DNA of 64,000 nucleotides from Lingula anatina (Eukaryota > Brachiopoda > Lingulata > Lingulida > Lingulidae): positions 1 to 64,000 of the forward strand of contig NW_019775629.1 in the NCBI RefSeq assembly GCF_001039355.2, in the 5' to 3' direction. The notes beneath the pieces were generated by a model. That model was not told the DNA's origin. It did no database searches and was given only the letters and a program-made list of their open reading frames with translations. Made by a program: the position numbers and the translations under genes. Below are positions 37,652-49,899 of the stretch, one piece after another. How positions within the stretch are numbered: the first letter of the stretch is position 1; each line of letters begins with the position of its first letter.

Positions 37652-39463
37652 CTTTGTCTGGATTATTTTTAGAGGAACGTTACCATATTGATGAAAAAAA
37701 ATTTACAAAAGGAAATTAGCAAATTAGGAAAATGGTATATTTTTTCATAGCGCAGGACGCAATCAGACATATTTTCTCATAATACCAAAGACATAAAAAG
37801 CCCTCAGATATGTATATATTGGGTTGGGTGGCATTAATCTCCTCCCACACGTAATGTGACCTTCATGTCCTGCAACTGTCAGTGCAATATGTGGCGAAAG
37901 CTGTATATCCAAAATATAGCAATACAAATTATGATTATTATTATTTCCATTTGATACTTTACACCATTAAGGGACGCTTGCAGTTTGGAGCAAAATTCGA
38001 CAATTTTAATTCAACAAAAGTGACTGTTAATGTTACCAGAATTTGAAAAAGCCTTGTTCAGGATGGCAAATAGACCTATATCAACACATTAGGTGCTTGC
38101 AAGGCGAGGTAGAACTAAAAATATTTTGAAACGTAATATATCATTTCAAGACGTGGTCAGGTTGAGTAAAATAATCAGATCTACTAATATATCTGGAATA
38201 ATGTGCATTAAAACCTATTAATCTTTGTAATTGCATCAAATTTTATGAACTTTAAAACAAGTTATTACGTCCATTAAATGAAAGATAATGTATTTGAATA
38301 ATATCTTGGAATCAAAATGGTCACATAATTTTGAGAATCCCGTCTATAGATTTCTCGTTGATCACACGGCATGTATTAATCTTACAACTGTCGTGTTTAA
38401 CTCCAGTTATTTTGTTAGTAGGCGGACAGGTTAAAGTCAAAGAGAGTGCTGTGACAGTAGTATTTGATAATGTAGCTTGGAAGTTCAAAGAATTGTTCTA
38501 CATATTTAAAAGAGTTTAAAATGCTACCTGGGATATATACAGAATAGTTTTATTTAGTAGGCAAAGTTTCATTCATAATTTATTGATTTCATAATATTAG
38601 TGATTTCACGACGAACTTGATCTATTTCTAGCTAATGATTAATTTGAAATCTACTTTGCAAATGTTATTGAGTTCAGAGTGGAAGAACCAGATCTGCCAG
38701 CGGTGGTGGCATTAAGTGAAATAATTAAATTGTTAAATATATTTTCACTATTGAAGTATCATTATTTCTAGTTACACTTATTTTAAGATTAAGGTTTCAC
38801 TTTATTCAGAAAAAACAAGATAATACATATTCAATATTTAAAGGTGCAGATTGAAATGATTGCATTTTTATATTTATGGTATTAATGGATGATTACTTCA
38901 TCTGTATAAACAAAATTGTTATTCAGCAATAAAATGATGGAAAGGAGGGTAATCAATCTATGACATTACTTATCAATTGTATGCCCGTTACCGACACAAA
39001 AAATGCAATTTAATTGTTTAAAGAAGTTGAGACTAGGATATGCACTAACATAATGCTACGAGAAAGAATACAAATTCAAACCAGATTTTCCGGGGAAAAG
39101 AAAACATCAATGGGTAGATATCCTTTCTGTGATGTCATAAATGCAATAATTCTAATGTTCTACTCCAGCCGTCATATCAGGCATTGTTATCACCAATTTC
39201 CTCAAGGAATTTCCAGAACAAGAAATACTGCCTCATGTTGGCTATGTTCATAATATCCAAATCATCTCCCTTTTAACAAACCTGATCATTCCCAGTGAAA
39301 AGATTAGGCTTACAAGCCCAGGCTTCTTGATGCAAAACAACGAGTCATTTTGTCTCGAACATGTGACTTCAAAAATGTGTTGATTTCATATATATAGCCC
39401 GCAAGATTTCATGTTAAAGCTGTTGCGTGGTTGGTTCAATATTTCATTCAAATTCAAAGTGCG
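37652..39463. other. Allelic copy of the 33046-34884 spacer
   Basis: Aligns with 33046-34884. Divergence is strongest just after the ACE-like stop codon, with several indels. No additional gene. Confidence 0.7.
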
Positions 39464-41672
39464 TCAAACCCGCTTTCTCTCAAAAAACCTCTTTCCCAGA
39501 GTAAGGATTCCGCTAATAAGCCTAGCTTTCCCGATGCAGAACAATGCGTCATTTTGCATGCCTCCAACGCGTGACTTCAAAAATGAGTTGATTTCATCAT
39601 TTTTACTCCTGCCATCCTGTATTGCGTTAACCAGTTGTGCCGAGCCGCCTTTTTCTTCTGCCAGAGTATTTTCCAACACGAAAGATTGGACATTTAAAGT
39701 AGCAGCTGGACTACTACCTAAGTCTGGTTTGTGCTTGAGGATTACGTGCTTGGCAACAAGCACCTGCTCTGAACTTGGCGTCAAATCAGGTTTCCTGTAG
39801 TTCGGGTATGGGTTGTCCAGATAGTCGTTAGCTAGGCGGAGACCACTAGCAGAGCGACCAGCATCCGTGAGGTCAAATGTAGTAATGCGATAGTTGAGAA
39901 AAAGTAACAAAACGTTGAGTATAGTGATTTTCTGAAGACCTTTTCGTTTCATCTGATTTACGACCATCACCAAACCAACGTAGAAAATAGGGACGTCGTA
40001 GCCTACAATGCCGTCAACCTTCAAAATTGCCTGAAAATTGAAGTCTGACACAATTACGCGATTCAGATGTAGTTACCATGTCAAAATCTGAAAATGCATT
40101 TTACATAGAGAGTTAGAGTTTCTATGGAAGATTAATGCACTTTCAGTTTTAAAATTTCTGTTCATTTTGAGGTATTTCAAAATTGGTGTTTGTGTGTATT
40201 GGAATTGAATGGTTCTCCGACAAAAGCTAGGGCAACGTGGAGTCTACTCAGGGGGCTGCTCTCAGGTGTCAATCAGCGAATATTTAAAATTTGTATTTTG
40301 AGATGACATGCGTCTGAAAAGTGAAATAATTTAATTTTTAAGCCGATTCTAGCTAAAAAATATCATTCCTTTGGCGCTTGGTGGTCTTTATGGATTTGCC
40401 ACAAGGTACCAAAATGATTACAAAACATTAAAAGGACTTCCATTTAAACGTTTCTGGAGCATGGTTGGGCTGAAATGGTGGTAGCAAAGATCAAGTTCCT
40501 TTATTATGCAAAGGTGAATATTTCTATTGGAATTGGCGGTCATCCTGGTTATTTAGGGACCATTCCCAGACCCTATCTCACTAACTGTGGATCTATCTAT
40601 CTCCAAGGGGATTCTCGCTAAATTGCAATCAACTTGAGCGCCTTAGATGTCTGTCATGCCTACTGAAGCTGCTAGGGGGTAATCATTTATCGTTTAATAG
40701 CTTCAGTAGGCGAGCCAGACATCTAAGCCGCTTAAGCTGAAAGCAATTTAGCGAGAAACCACTTGGAGATGGATCGATCCTGTTGGATCGATCTAGATAT
40801 GGGAACCCAGTGTTATAGTTGCCTAAAGCTGCCAAAGTGGCAACCAAGCAACATTTACTCAAGTCCCATGGGAGCACAAATAACGAAAAATCTTTATAGA
40901 TGCAAAAATTTCAATTCTTGTATTGAAGACACGGAATAGGCGACTACTTGACTATCACCTCTCAGAGGTTAAACCCTGCTAGGAGTGTAGCCTACTAACG
41001 TTAATGGGTCCACGTTTGGCGAAGCCAGTCAATACGCCCAGGGAAAGTCCGACTAGGTATCATATATGTACGCTGACGGTAGAGAGATGCATTTCAACTT
41101 TTAAAGGATTTATCAGCATGTTATTTTGCTTTGTAAATAATACGCAACTTTTAAGTTAAATNTTGTCCTTTAAAGGATGTCCTATATTGTCCTATAGGAT
41201 CGTACGGGACATAGGCCCAAACCCCCATAGGTCCTTTAGGATCTTATAGGAATTTGGCCCAAAATGTTGTAGGATCCGATAAGATAGCCGATAAAAATTC
41301 CCATAAGAATCGTATAAAATCCGCAGGGAGTCCAATAGAGTCCTGTACGTAGGGTTTTCATATGAAAAAATTTAGTGTACTCACATTAAACATGACTGGT
41401 TTCTCTTGGTGATAGATAATCATAACAATCCTCTTCCCCAAGGCCTCCATATCTCCGTGTAACATGGGGTGTGTGGGGACTGAACCCACTGACTCTACAC
41501 ACACACGCCTCATGTCATCTACGATTCTTTGACATGTCACAGTGTCCACCCAGCGTCTCATCCTGAGTCCCCTGAATAAAGGAAGCCAGGTCCCGTTGGT
41601 TGTAGCTCTCAGTAAAAACAGTAAAGTGATGATAAGTATGATACAAGCACCTGCTATTACAGCAATCCACAT
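39464..41672 (-). CDS. GNAT-like family member, allele 2, 284 aa (joined across an N)
   Basis: Exon 1 is 41672-41385 and exon 2 is 40030-39464, phase 0. The first 24 residues (MWIAVIAGACIILIITLLFLL) form one membrane segment, followed by a basic stretch (RGLRMRRW), suggesting a cytoplasmic or lumenal soluble domain on a signal anchor. The core carries GLVMVV, KRKGLQK and SASGLRLANDYLDNPYPNY. Exon 1 lacks 9 bp present in the other copies (RRWVDTVT instead of RRWVEPRDTVT) and has HQEKPVMFN where others have HHHKPVMFN. The N at 41162 falls in the intron and the intron sequence after it resembles the gene at 49900-51986, so the two exons may not belong together. An in-frame upstream ATG at 41714 is possible, but the other copy has a stop there. 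Confidence 0.6.
40599..40770. repeat. Allelic copy of the 72 bp-arm hairpin
   Basis: Same hairpin as 36021-36192, with small substitutions. It is followed by a 28 bp insertion rich in ggatcgatc that is absent from the first copy. Confidence 0.8.
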
Positions 41673-42243
41673 ATTGTTTCTATACAGCAATACGACTGCG
41701 TCTTTGTCCGTCAAATCAAAATAGAGACCTGCCCAATGCTGAACTTAAATTTTATATATATATACCAAGATATTGCCAACGGCTATTAAGTTTACATTCA
41801 CATGATGATAATAGCAAATTTATAGAGAGTGTTTGAGTCACGCGTGCTGTCACTACATCCAGGTCTATCTATGGAGTCCACGGTCTAATGCACATTGGTA
41901 TGAACATACATGTATACCTGTTATGAACCTTGGACAAATAAAACGAACTTCCCTCAAGGTACTACAGTGGGGTGCAACTGATTTTCTTTCAATTACTCTG
42001 TTTACATCCCAATCACGTTAAATTACACCGATTATTCAATAGTGCGTCGTACCTTACAGTGCTGCATATACCTACAGCAATTTTGGTGATTTTATCTACA
42101 GCGGTTACCGAGTTACACCAGTACCCCTAATCAATTGATATCTACAGCCATTTAGTATTATACGTTTCCAGGTACTCCCAAGAGGTGAACATGACAATAA
42201 ATGAACATGTCATGACAATTAATACCGATGCCAGCATTACCTG

Positions 42244-42280
<37 letters not shown>

Positions 42281-42486
42281 AGTATATACCGTATATATAT
42301 CAAAGACCCTCTATATGGATAGGCCAAGTATATGCACATTGTAACATTTGGCCCTGGAAAAATGATTCCGGTCCAAATCACAGGTTCCTATAACCCCAAC
42401 GACTAGAAAGCAAGAATAGACATTCTCTTTCATATGTCTACCACACCTACATTTGCACTTTCCGGGGTGTATAGTCTCAAACCTTA

Positions 42487-42541
<55 letters not shown>

Positions 42542-43536
42542 ACGATAAGCTGTATGATAAATAAAATGAAACTAAACCTCATCGTCTTTTATCATGAATC
42601 GTCTTTTATAATAGTTATTTGTCAAAAATTCCTTGTCAAATCTTGGCCTTGAGGTATTTCCTGGATATTCAGATATGCACAAACTACTTATAATTTCCTT
42701 ACACAGTACCGTGCCAACGGGCGAATCCATCCAAGATATTTGATTGAAAACTAGATGCTTATTATTTTTCACATATATCATCAAACCACACGCTTATAAA
42801 TTACAAAAGAGCTCAGGGGTGAAGTGATGAAATGCGAGCACGTGAAGTTTAAGTTCCTCGTGATGATCTACAGAACGGAAAGACAAAGTGTGCAGTAGCC
42901 TATCGTTTTAATTTAATTAAATTTCTTTCTTTCTTTCTTTCTTTATTTTATCAAAACAGAAAAAAAAACTTCGAAAACGTTGGTTTATGTTAAAGCAACG
43001 CCTTCCTATGTTCCAGTGTGACAGGAATGGTAGTCCTAGGAATAGAAATACTGGGTCCCATATGATTAGTACAGGTTAGGGTTAGCAGTGTGACAGGAAT
43101 GGTAGTCCTAGGAATAGAAATACTGGGTCCCATATGATTAGTACAGGTTAGGGTTGGCTGGAATATTGAGGTAAGAGTATGGGGCGAATTATTATGAAAG
43201 CTTTGTTTAATGAGTATAATTTCATTGACAATTTGAATTTTTCATTAATTGTTAATAAGTCATGTATCCACGAGACAGGAGAATATTCCACGACCAATTT
43301 GATGGATGCATAGCTAATGCTGGACTTAGAAACTACTCTGCAAATATTTGTTGGCTCAATATGAAAGAACTTGATCTGCCGGTGGTAGGGGAATTAGATA
43401 GAATAAATTAACTGTGAGTAGAAAATAGAATTTTATTTTTGAAATATCAATATCTCTTGTTACACTTGTTTTAAAAATGTTTCCCTTTATTCAGAAAAAG
43501 TCAAAATAATTTGTATAAAATATTAAAAATCACACA
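41673..43536. other. Upstream flank of the family gene, haplotype E
   Basis: It contains (ATCT)n at about 42243-42281, (AAAT)n at about 42484-42541 and (TTTC)n near 42924-42945. It matches 43722-45600 closely and 51987-52800 more distantly, so upstream DNA was duplicated with the gene. Opposing 62-70 codon frames at 41833-42021 and 42572-42784 occur in both haplotypes but have no recognised domain. Confidence 0.6.
43014..43157. repeat. 72 bp minisatellite, two units
   Basis: Two units begin at 43014 and 43086 with cagtgtgacaggaatggtag and end in ttagggtta-type sequence. The other haplotype has three units at 45023-45238. Confidence 0.9.
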
Positions 43537-43537
43537 N

Positions 43538-43721
43538 CACACACACGCCTCATGTCATCCACGATTCTTTGACATGTCACAGTGTCACGGGGTTCCACCC
43601 AGCGTCTCATCCTGAGTCCCCTGAATAAAGGAAGCGAGGTCCCGTTGGTTGTAGCTCTCAGTAAAAACAGTATAGTGATGATAAGTATGATACAAGCACC
43701 TGCTATTACTGCAATCCACAT
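43538..43721 (-). CDS. GNAT-like family exon 1 fragment (cut by N)
   Basis: Only the first 61 codons of exon 1 remain, from the ATG at 43721 to the N at 43537. It has the same membrane segment and the EPRDTVTCQ version of the downstream sequence, without the 9 bp deletion seen at 41385-41672. Flanking sequence matches haplotype E, so this is probably the other allele's exon 1. Confidence 0.6.
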
Positions 43722-44515
43722 ATTGTTTCTACAGCAATACGACTGCGTCTTTGTCCGTCAAATCAAAATAGAGACCTGCCCAATGCTGAACTTAAATTTT
43801 ATATATATACCAAGATATTGCCAACGGCTATTAAGTTTACATTCACATGATGATAATAGCAAATTTATAGAGAGTGTTTGAGTCACGCGTGCTGTCACTA
43901 CATCCAGGTCTATCTATGGAGTCCACGGTCTAATGCACATTGGTATGAACATACATGTATACCTGTTATGAACCTTGGACGAATAAAACGAACTTCCCTC
44001 AAGGTACTACAGTGGGGTGCAACTGATTTTCTTTCAATTACTCTGTTTACATCCCAATCACGTTAAATTACACCGATTATTCAATAGTGCGTCGTACCTT
44101 ACAGTGCTGCATATACCTACAGCAATTTTGGTGATTTTATCTACAGCGGTTACCGAGTTACACCAGTACCCCTAATCAATTGATATCTACAGCCATTTAG
44201 TATTATACGTTTCCAGGTACTCCCAAGAGGTGAACATGACAATAAATGAACATGTCATGACAATTAATACCGATGCCAGCATTACCTGTTATCTATCTAT
44301 CTATCTATCTGTATATACCGTATATATATCATAGACCCTCTATATGGATAGGCCAAGTATATGCACATTGTAACATTTGGCCCTGGAAAAATGATTCCGG
44401 TCCAAATCACAGGTTCCTATAACCCCAACGACGAGAAAGCAAGAATAGACATTCTCTTTCATATGTCTACCACACCTACATTTGCACTTTCCGGGGTGTA
44501 TAGTCTCAAACCTTA

Positions 44516-44546
<31 letters not shown>

Positions 44547-45869
44547 ACGATAAGCTATATGATAAGTAAAATGAAACTAAACCTCATCGTCTTTTATCAT
44601 GAATCGTCTTTTATAATAGTTATTTGTCAAAAATTCCATGTCAAATCTTGGCCTTGAGGTATTTCCTGGATATTCAGATATGCACAAACTACTTATAATT
44701 TCCTTACACAGTACCGTGCCAACGGGCGAATCCATCCAAGATATTTGATTGAAAACTAGATGCTTATTATTTTCCACATATATCATCAAACCACACGCTT
44801 ATAAATTACAAAAGAGCTCAGGGGTGAAGTGATGAAATGCGAGCACGTGAAGTTTAAGTTCCTCGTGATGATCTACAGAACGGAAAGACAAAGTGTGCAG
44901 TAGCCTATCGTTTTAATTTAATTAAATTTCTTTCTTTCTTTCTTTCTTTCTTTCTTTTATCAAAACAGAAAAAAAAACTTCGAAAACGTTGGTTTATGTT
45001 AAAGCAACGCCTTCCTATGTTCCAGTGTGACAGGAATGGTAGTCCTAGGAATGGAAATACTGGGTCCCATATGATTAGTACAGGTTAGAGTTAGCAGTGT
45101 GACAGGAATGGTAGTCCTAGGAATAGAAGTCCTGGGTCCCATATGATTAGTACAGGTTAGGGTTAGCAGTGTGACAGGAATGGTAGTCCTAGGAATGGAA
45201 ATACTGGGTCCCATAAGATTAGTACAGGTTAGGGTTGGCTGGAATATTGAGGTAAGAGTATGGGGCGAATTATTATTAAAGCTTTGTTTCATGAGTATAA
45301 TTTCATTGACAATTTAAATTTTTCATTAATTGTTAATAAGTCATGTATCCACGAGACAGGAGAATATTCCACGACCAATTTGATGGATGCATAGCTAATG
45401 CTGGAGTTAGAAACTACTCTGCAAATATTTGTTGGCTCAATATGAAAGAACTTGATCTGCCGGTGGTAGGGGAATTAGATAGAATAAATTAACTGTGAGT
45501 AGAAAATAGAATTTTATTTTTGAAATATCAATATCTCTTGTTACACTTGTTTTAAAAATGTTTCCCTTTATTCAGAAAAAGTCAAAATAATTTGTATAAA
45601 ATATTAAAAATCACAGATTAAAATATTTGTATTTTTTATTGTTATTGATTCTAATACCTCACCTGTACAAACATAATTTTAATAATATTAAAAAAATATT
45701 GTTGTTATTTAGCAATAAAAAATACAGTAAAAGGTTATTAATCTACGTTATCAATAATCATATGTCACCAATACGAATAATGCATTTTAATTAAAGAAAT
45801 TAAAATGACCCAAAACCGAGTTAATAAAAACCTGCCACTTCAAACCAATATTTTCTTTGTTCATAAAAC
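43722..45869. other. Upstream flank, haplotype F
   Basis: Allelic to 41673-43536. Differences lie mainly in microsatellite lengths: (ATCT)n is shorter (about 44291-44310), (AAAT)n shorter (about 44516-44546) and (TTTC)n longer (about 44930-44957). Confidence 0.6.
45023..45238. repeat. 72 bp minisatellite, three units
   Basis: Units start at 45023, 45095 and 45167. Because 72 is a multiple of three, the minus strand is open through the array with a 24-residue repeat, but nothing else supports coding. Confidence 0.9.
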
Positions 45870-46433
45870 TCATATCCTCTCCCTTTTAATAAACCTTGCT
45901 CCCACTGAGAGGATTAAGCTGGTAAGCTTAGCTTTTCCCGTGCAGAACAACCCGACAAATTGCCTGTCACCAACACGTGCCATTAAAAATGTGTTGATTT
46001 CATCATTTTTACTCCTGCCGTCCTTTATTGTATAAACCGATTGTGCCGAGCCCTCTTCCTCTGTCAGAGCATTTTCCAACTCGAAAGATTTGACATTAAG
46101 ACTTATAGCCGGGCCAACACCTAAGTCTGGTTTGTGCTTGAGGATCACGTGCTTGGCAACGAGCACCTGCTCTGAACTTGGCGTCAAATCAGGTTTCCTG
46201 TAGTTAGGGTATGGGTTGTCCAGATAGTCGTTAGCTAGGCGGAGACCACTAGCAGAGCGACCAGCATCCGTGAGGTCAAATGTAGTAATGCGATAGTTGA
46301 GAAAAAGTAACAAAACGTTGAGTATAGTGATTTTCTGAAGACCTTTGCGTTTCATCTGGTTTACGACCATCACCAAACCAACGTGGAAAATAGGAACTTC
46401 GTACCCAACAATGCCGTCAACCTTCAAAATAGC
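45870..46433 (-). CDS. GNAT-like family, second type, exon 2 only (exon 1 lost at N)
   Basis: Exon 2 (46433-45870, 187 codons plus stop) is open from the acceptor atttttag. The first exon should lie upstream, but the N at 46545 interrupts. It is essentially identical to 47319-47882 and so is its allele. Its first two thirds nearly match the 34885/39464 type, while the C-terminal third (for example GLFCTGKAKLTSLILSVGARF) is clearly diverged. Confidence 0.7.
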   Translation of the reverse strand, partial: AILKVDGIVGYEVPIFHVGLVMVVNQMKRKGLQKITILNVLLLFLNYRITTFDLTDAGRSASGLRLANDYLDNPYPNYRKPDLTPSSEQVLVAKHVILKHKPDLGVGPAISLNVKSFELENALTEEEGSAQSVYTIKDGRSKNDEINTFLMARVGDRQFVGLFCTGKAKLTSLILSVGARFIKRERI

Positions 46434-46545
46434 CTAAAAATTAAAGTATAAATATCTTATGGCGAATTATACATAGAAAATAAACAATTTCCAAGGAAGT
46501 TTGGTTTACACAGCCATAAAGGAAACGGGGACCTTAACTATAGTN

Positions 46546-47064
46546 GTGTGACAGGAATGGTAGTCCTAGGAATAGAAATACTGGGTCCCATATGATTAGT
46601 ACAGGTTAGGGTTAGCAGTGTGACAGGAATGGTAGTCCTAGGAATAGAAATACTGGGTCCCATATGATTAGTACAGGTTAGGGTTGGCTGGAATATTGAG
46701 GTAAGAGTATGGGGCGAATTATTATGAAAGCTTTGTTTAATGAGTATAATTTCATTGACAATTTGAATTTTTCATTAATTGTTAATAAGTCATGTATCCA
46801 CGAGACAGGAGAATATTCCACGACCAATTTGATGGATGCATAGCTAATGCTGGACTTAGAAACTACTCTGCAAATATTTGTTGGCTCAATATGAAAGAAC
46901 TTGATCTGCCGGTGGTAGGGGAATTAGATAGAATAAATTAACTGTGAGTAGAAAATAGAATTTTATTTTTGAAATATCAATATCTCTTGTTACACTTGTT
47001 TTAAAAATGTTTCCCTTTATTCAGAAAAAGTCAAAATAATTTGTATAAAATATTAAAAATCACA
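46546..47064 (+). repeat. Exact repeat of 43018-43536 across contig ends
   Basis: The sequence after the N at 46545 reproduces the roughly 520 bp before the N at 43537, including base changes that distinguish it from haplotype F. It then continues where the other contig stops. This is an unmerged contig overlap. Confidence 0.85.
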
Positions 47065-47318
47065 GATTAAAATATTTGTATTTTTTATTGTTATTGATTC
47101 TAATACCTCACCTGTACAAACATAATTTTAATAATATTAAAAAAATATTGTTGTTATTTAGCAATAAAAAATACAGTAAAAGGTTATTAATCTACGTTAT
47201 CAATAATCATATGTCACCAATACGAATAATGCATTTTAATTAAAGAAATTAAAATGACCCAAAACCGAGTTAATAAAAACCTGCCACTTCAAACCAATAT
47301 TTTCTTTGTTCATAAAAC

Positions 47319-48555
47319 TCATATCCTCTCCCTTTTAATAAACCTTGCTCCCACTGAGAGGATTAAGCTGGTAAGCTTAGCTTTTCCCGTGCAGAACAAC
47401 CCGACAAATTGCCTGTCACCAACACGTGCCATTAAAAATGTGTTGATTTCATCATTTTTACTCCTGCCGTCCTTTATTGTATAAACCGATTGTGCCGAGC
47501 CCTCTTCCTCTGTCAGAGCATTTTCCAACTCGAAAGATTTGACATTAAGACTTATAGCCGGGCCAACACCTAAGTCTGGTTTGTGCTTGAGGATCACGTG
47601 CTTGGCAACGAGCACCTGCTCTGAACTTGGCGTCAAATCAGGTTTCCTGTAGTTAGGGTATGGGTTGTCCAGATAGTCGTTAGCTAGGCGGAGACCACTA
47701 GCAGAGCGACCAGCATCCGTGAGGTCAAATGTAGTAATGCGATAGTTGAGAAAAAGTAACAAAACGTTGAGTATAGTGATTTTCTGAAGACCTTTGCGTT
47801 TCATCTGGTTTACGACCATCACCAAACCAACGTGGAAAATAGGAACTTCGTACCCAACAATGCCGTCAACCTTCAAAATAGCCTAAAAATTAAAGTATAA
47901 ATATCTTATGGCGAATTATACATAGAAAATAAACAATTTCCAAGGAAGTTTGGTTTACACAGCCATAAAGGAAACGGGGACCTTAACTATAGTCCAAAAT
48001 GTACCAAAATAATTCTTTTTATTCTGTGATATCTTGTGTATCTTTCCAAATTCATACCAAAGACATTTTTGCCGTGTTGCATGACTTTAAGAAATGAATA
48101 AATGAAACGATTTATGGGTTCGTCCTGCCTGAATGCGTTTATTTATTGCAGGTGTGCAGTGGGAGGCTGCTAGCAAGACACAGTCCGTTTCGTTAAATGT
48201 CAGGTGTTACCAGATATACATAATCTGTACTTTTCATTAAAATGAAGTTCCTACTCACATTAAACATAACTGGTTTGTGGTGGTGATAGATAATCATAAC
48301 AATCCTCTTCCCCAAGGCCTCCATATCTCCGTGTAACATGGGGTGTGTGGGGACTGAACCCACTGACTCTACACACACACGCCTCATGTCATCTACGATT
48401 CTTTGACATGTCACAGTGTCACGGGGTTCCACCCAGCGTCTCATCCTGAGTCCCCTGAATAAAGGAAGCGAGGTCCCGTTGGTTGTAGCCCTCAGTAAAA
48501 ACAGTAAAGTGATGATAAGTATGATACAAGCACCTGCTATTACAGCAATCCACAT
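47319..48555 (-). CDS. GNAT-like family member, second type, complete, 286 aa
   Basis: Exon 1 is 48555-48259 (99 codons) and exon 2 is 47882-47319 (187 codons plus stop), joined in phase 0 with donor gtgagt and acceptor tttttag. No N interrupts it, so it is the cleanest model of the family. It starts with one N-terminal membrane helix, then RGLRMRRWVEPRDTVTCQ, GKRIVMIIYHHHKPVMFN, the GNAT-like GLVMVV..KRKGLQK segment, and SASGLRLANDYLDNPYPNYRKP. The C-terminal tail is polar and ends RFIKRERI; no catalytic residue can be assigned. A small-molecule or protein acyltransferase on an internal membrane is one possibility, from fold resemblance only. Confidence 0.75.
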
Positions 48556-49165
48556 ATTGTTTCTACTGCAGTATAACCGTGCCTGTGTCCGTCAAATGTA
48601 CGGCAAGGACTAAGTCCAGCCTTATTCTGAATTCGAACTTAGAATGCGTATATGTATGTGCGACATGACACGGCCAATGATTTTTCAAGTCACATTCGTA
48701 AAAGTAATATGATACTAGGATCCTTATGTTGGGTCCTTATATGATAACAGCAATAATTTCAGTTCTGTAAAGACTGTGTCGAGTCACGAATGCTTACACT
48801 CCTTTAAACACACTCTGTTGAGGTCACTGCATTAAGGTCACCGTACTGAGGACACTTGAGAGCATGGTCCAAGTCACATATATGTGTGACGTCTACATCG
48901 AATGGCTAAAAGGGGTTGTGCATGAGGACTACTGACTTTTTTAATAATTAATCGGTTTCTATTTTTACTAATACCGTTAAATTACATCAATTTTCACTTG
49001 ATGCTGCAGCCCTCGGTTACAGCATGATGATGATGATGATGATAAGTATTTTATAACAAACAGCTGCTATTATAGTCTTCCACATATTGTTTCTACTGCA
49101 GTACAACAGCGGCTTTGTGTAATATACCCGCCTTAAAACTAGTAAAGGTCAATCCCCGGCGTTGA

Positions 49166-49475
49166 CATAGGCCGAATTCACATCGAGTTGAGCCATGGCT
49201 CTACAAAGCCATGACCTAAATATGGCGGACGTACATGAAAGGAAAACCGCCTAATCTTTTAATAGTCTCTCCGCCTCTCACACGCCTCCCCATGTGTCGT
49301 CCCAATGGAGCCGAGATTTTATGACTGTACCCCCGCAGGGACAACGCATGGGGAGGCGTGTGAGAGGCGGAGAGACTATTAAAAGATTAGGCGGTTTTCC
49401 TTTCATGTACGTCCGCCATATTTAGGTCGTGGCTTTGTAGAGCCATGGCTCAACTCGATGTGAATGCGGCCATAG
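49166..49475. mobile_element. Foldback MITE, 300 bp, with 5 bp target duplication
   Basis: Inverted arms of about 122 bp (49171-49293 and 49349-49470) surround a loop of about 55 bp. The ends are gccgaattcacatcg on the left and, inverted, gccgcattcacatcg on the right. Direct repeats of catag flank the element at 49166-49170 and 49471-49475. It has no coding capacity, so it would need a transposase in trans. The near-identity of the arms suggests a recent insertion. I cannot assign a superfamily. Confidence 0.88.
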
Positions 49476-49899
49476 AATATGATAATATATGAGTAGAAAG
49501 AAGCTATAATCACTTTGTTTTTTTAAAATTCGTGCGGAATCACGAGACAGTTCAGTCAGTTAAGGTGAATGTGACACCATGGATAGTAGTTTTATATTCA
49601 AGTTGTGGTTTTTGAACTGAGTTCAGCGGTTTGTTGTAAAAAAAATGAATAAATGCTGTTTATACCTGGGTTCACATAACACACCAAGTGTCACGAGTTC
49701 GGACCTTATAAAGCTTCTTTAACTTTGTTTTATTCAATGCAAACTAGGTTCTATGACTTTATCTATGAATTGATTACATCATTAGATGTCCTGAAGACAC
49801 TTTTGATTTACTCAGTGTTAACAAAAAATACATCCATGGTACATAATATTATAGAACATCTTTATTATAACCCAAGCCGTTCAGCCAAATTTATGTAAG

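Noticed and set aside
36822-41161. Recent tandem duplication of the ACE 3' end plus a family gene
   Set aside because: The break coincides with N bases on both sides, lengths match the first copy (4340 bp each) and identity extends through introns and spacers, so misplaced alleles are more likely.
43080-43157. ttagggtta motifs as a telomeric or interstitial telomere array
   Set aside because: Only isolated occurrences inside a 72 bp minisatellite unit; there is no run of TTAGGG units.
44999-45292. 97-codon minus-strand frame with a 24-residue repeat
   Set aside because: It is the 72 bp minisatellite read in an open frame; no start context, domain or splice sites support a protein.
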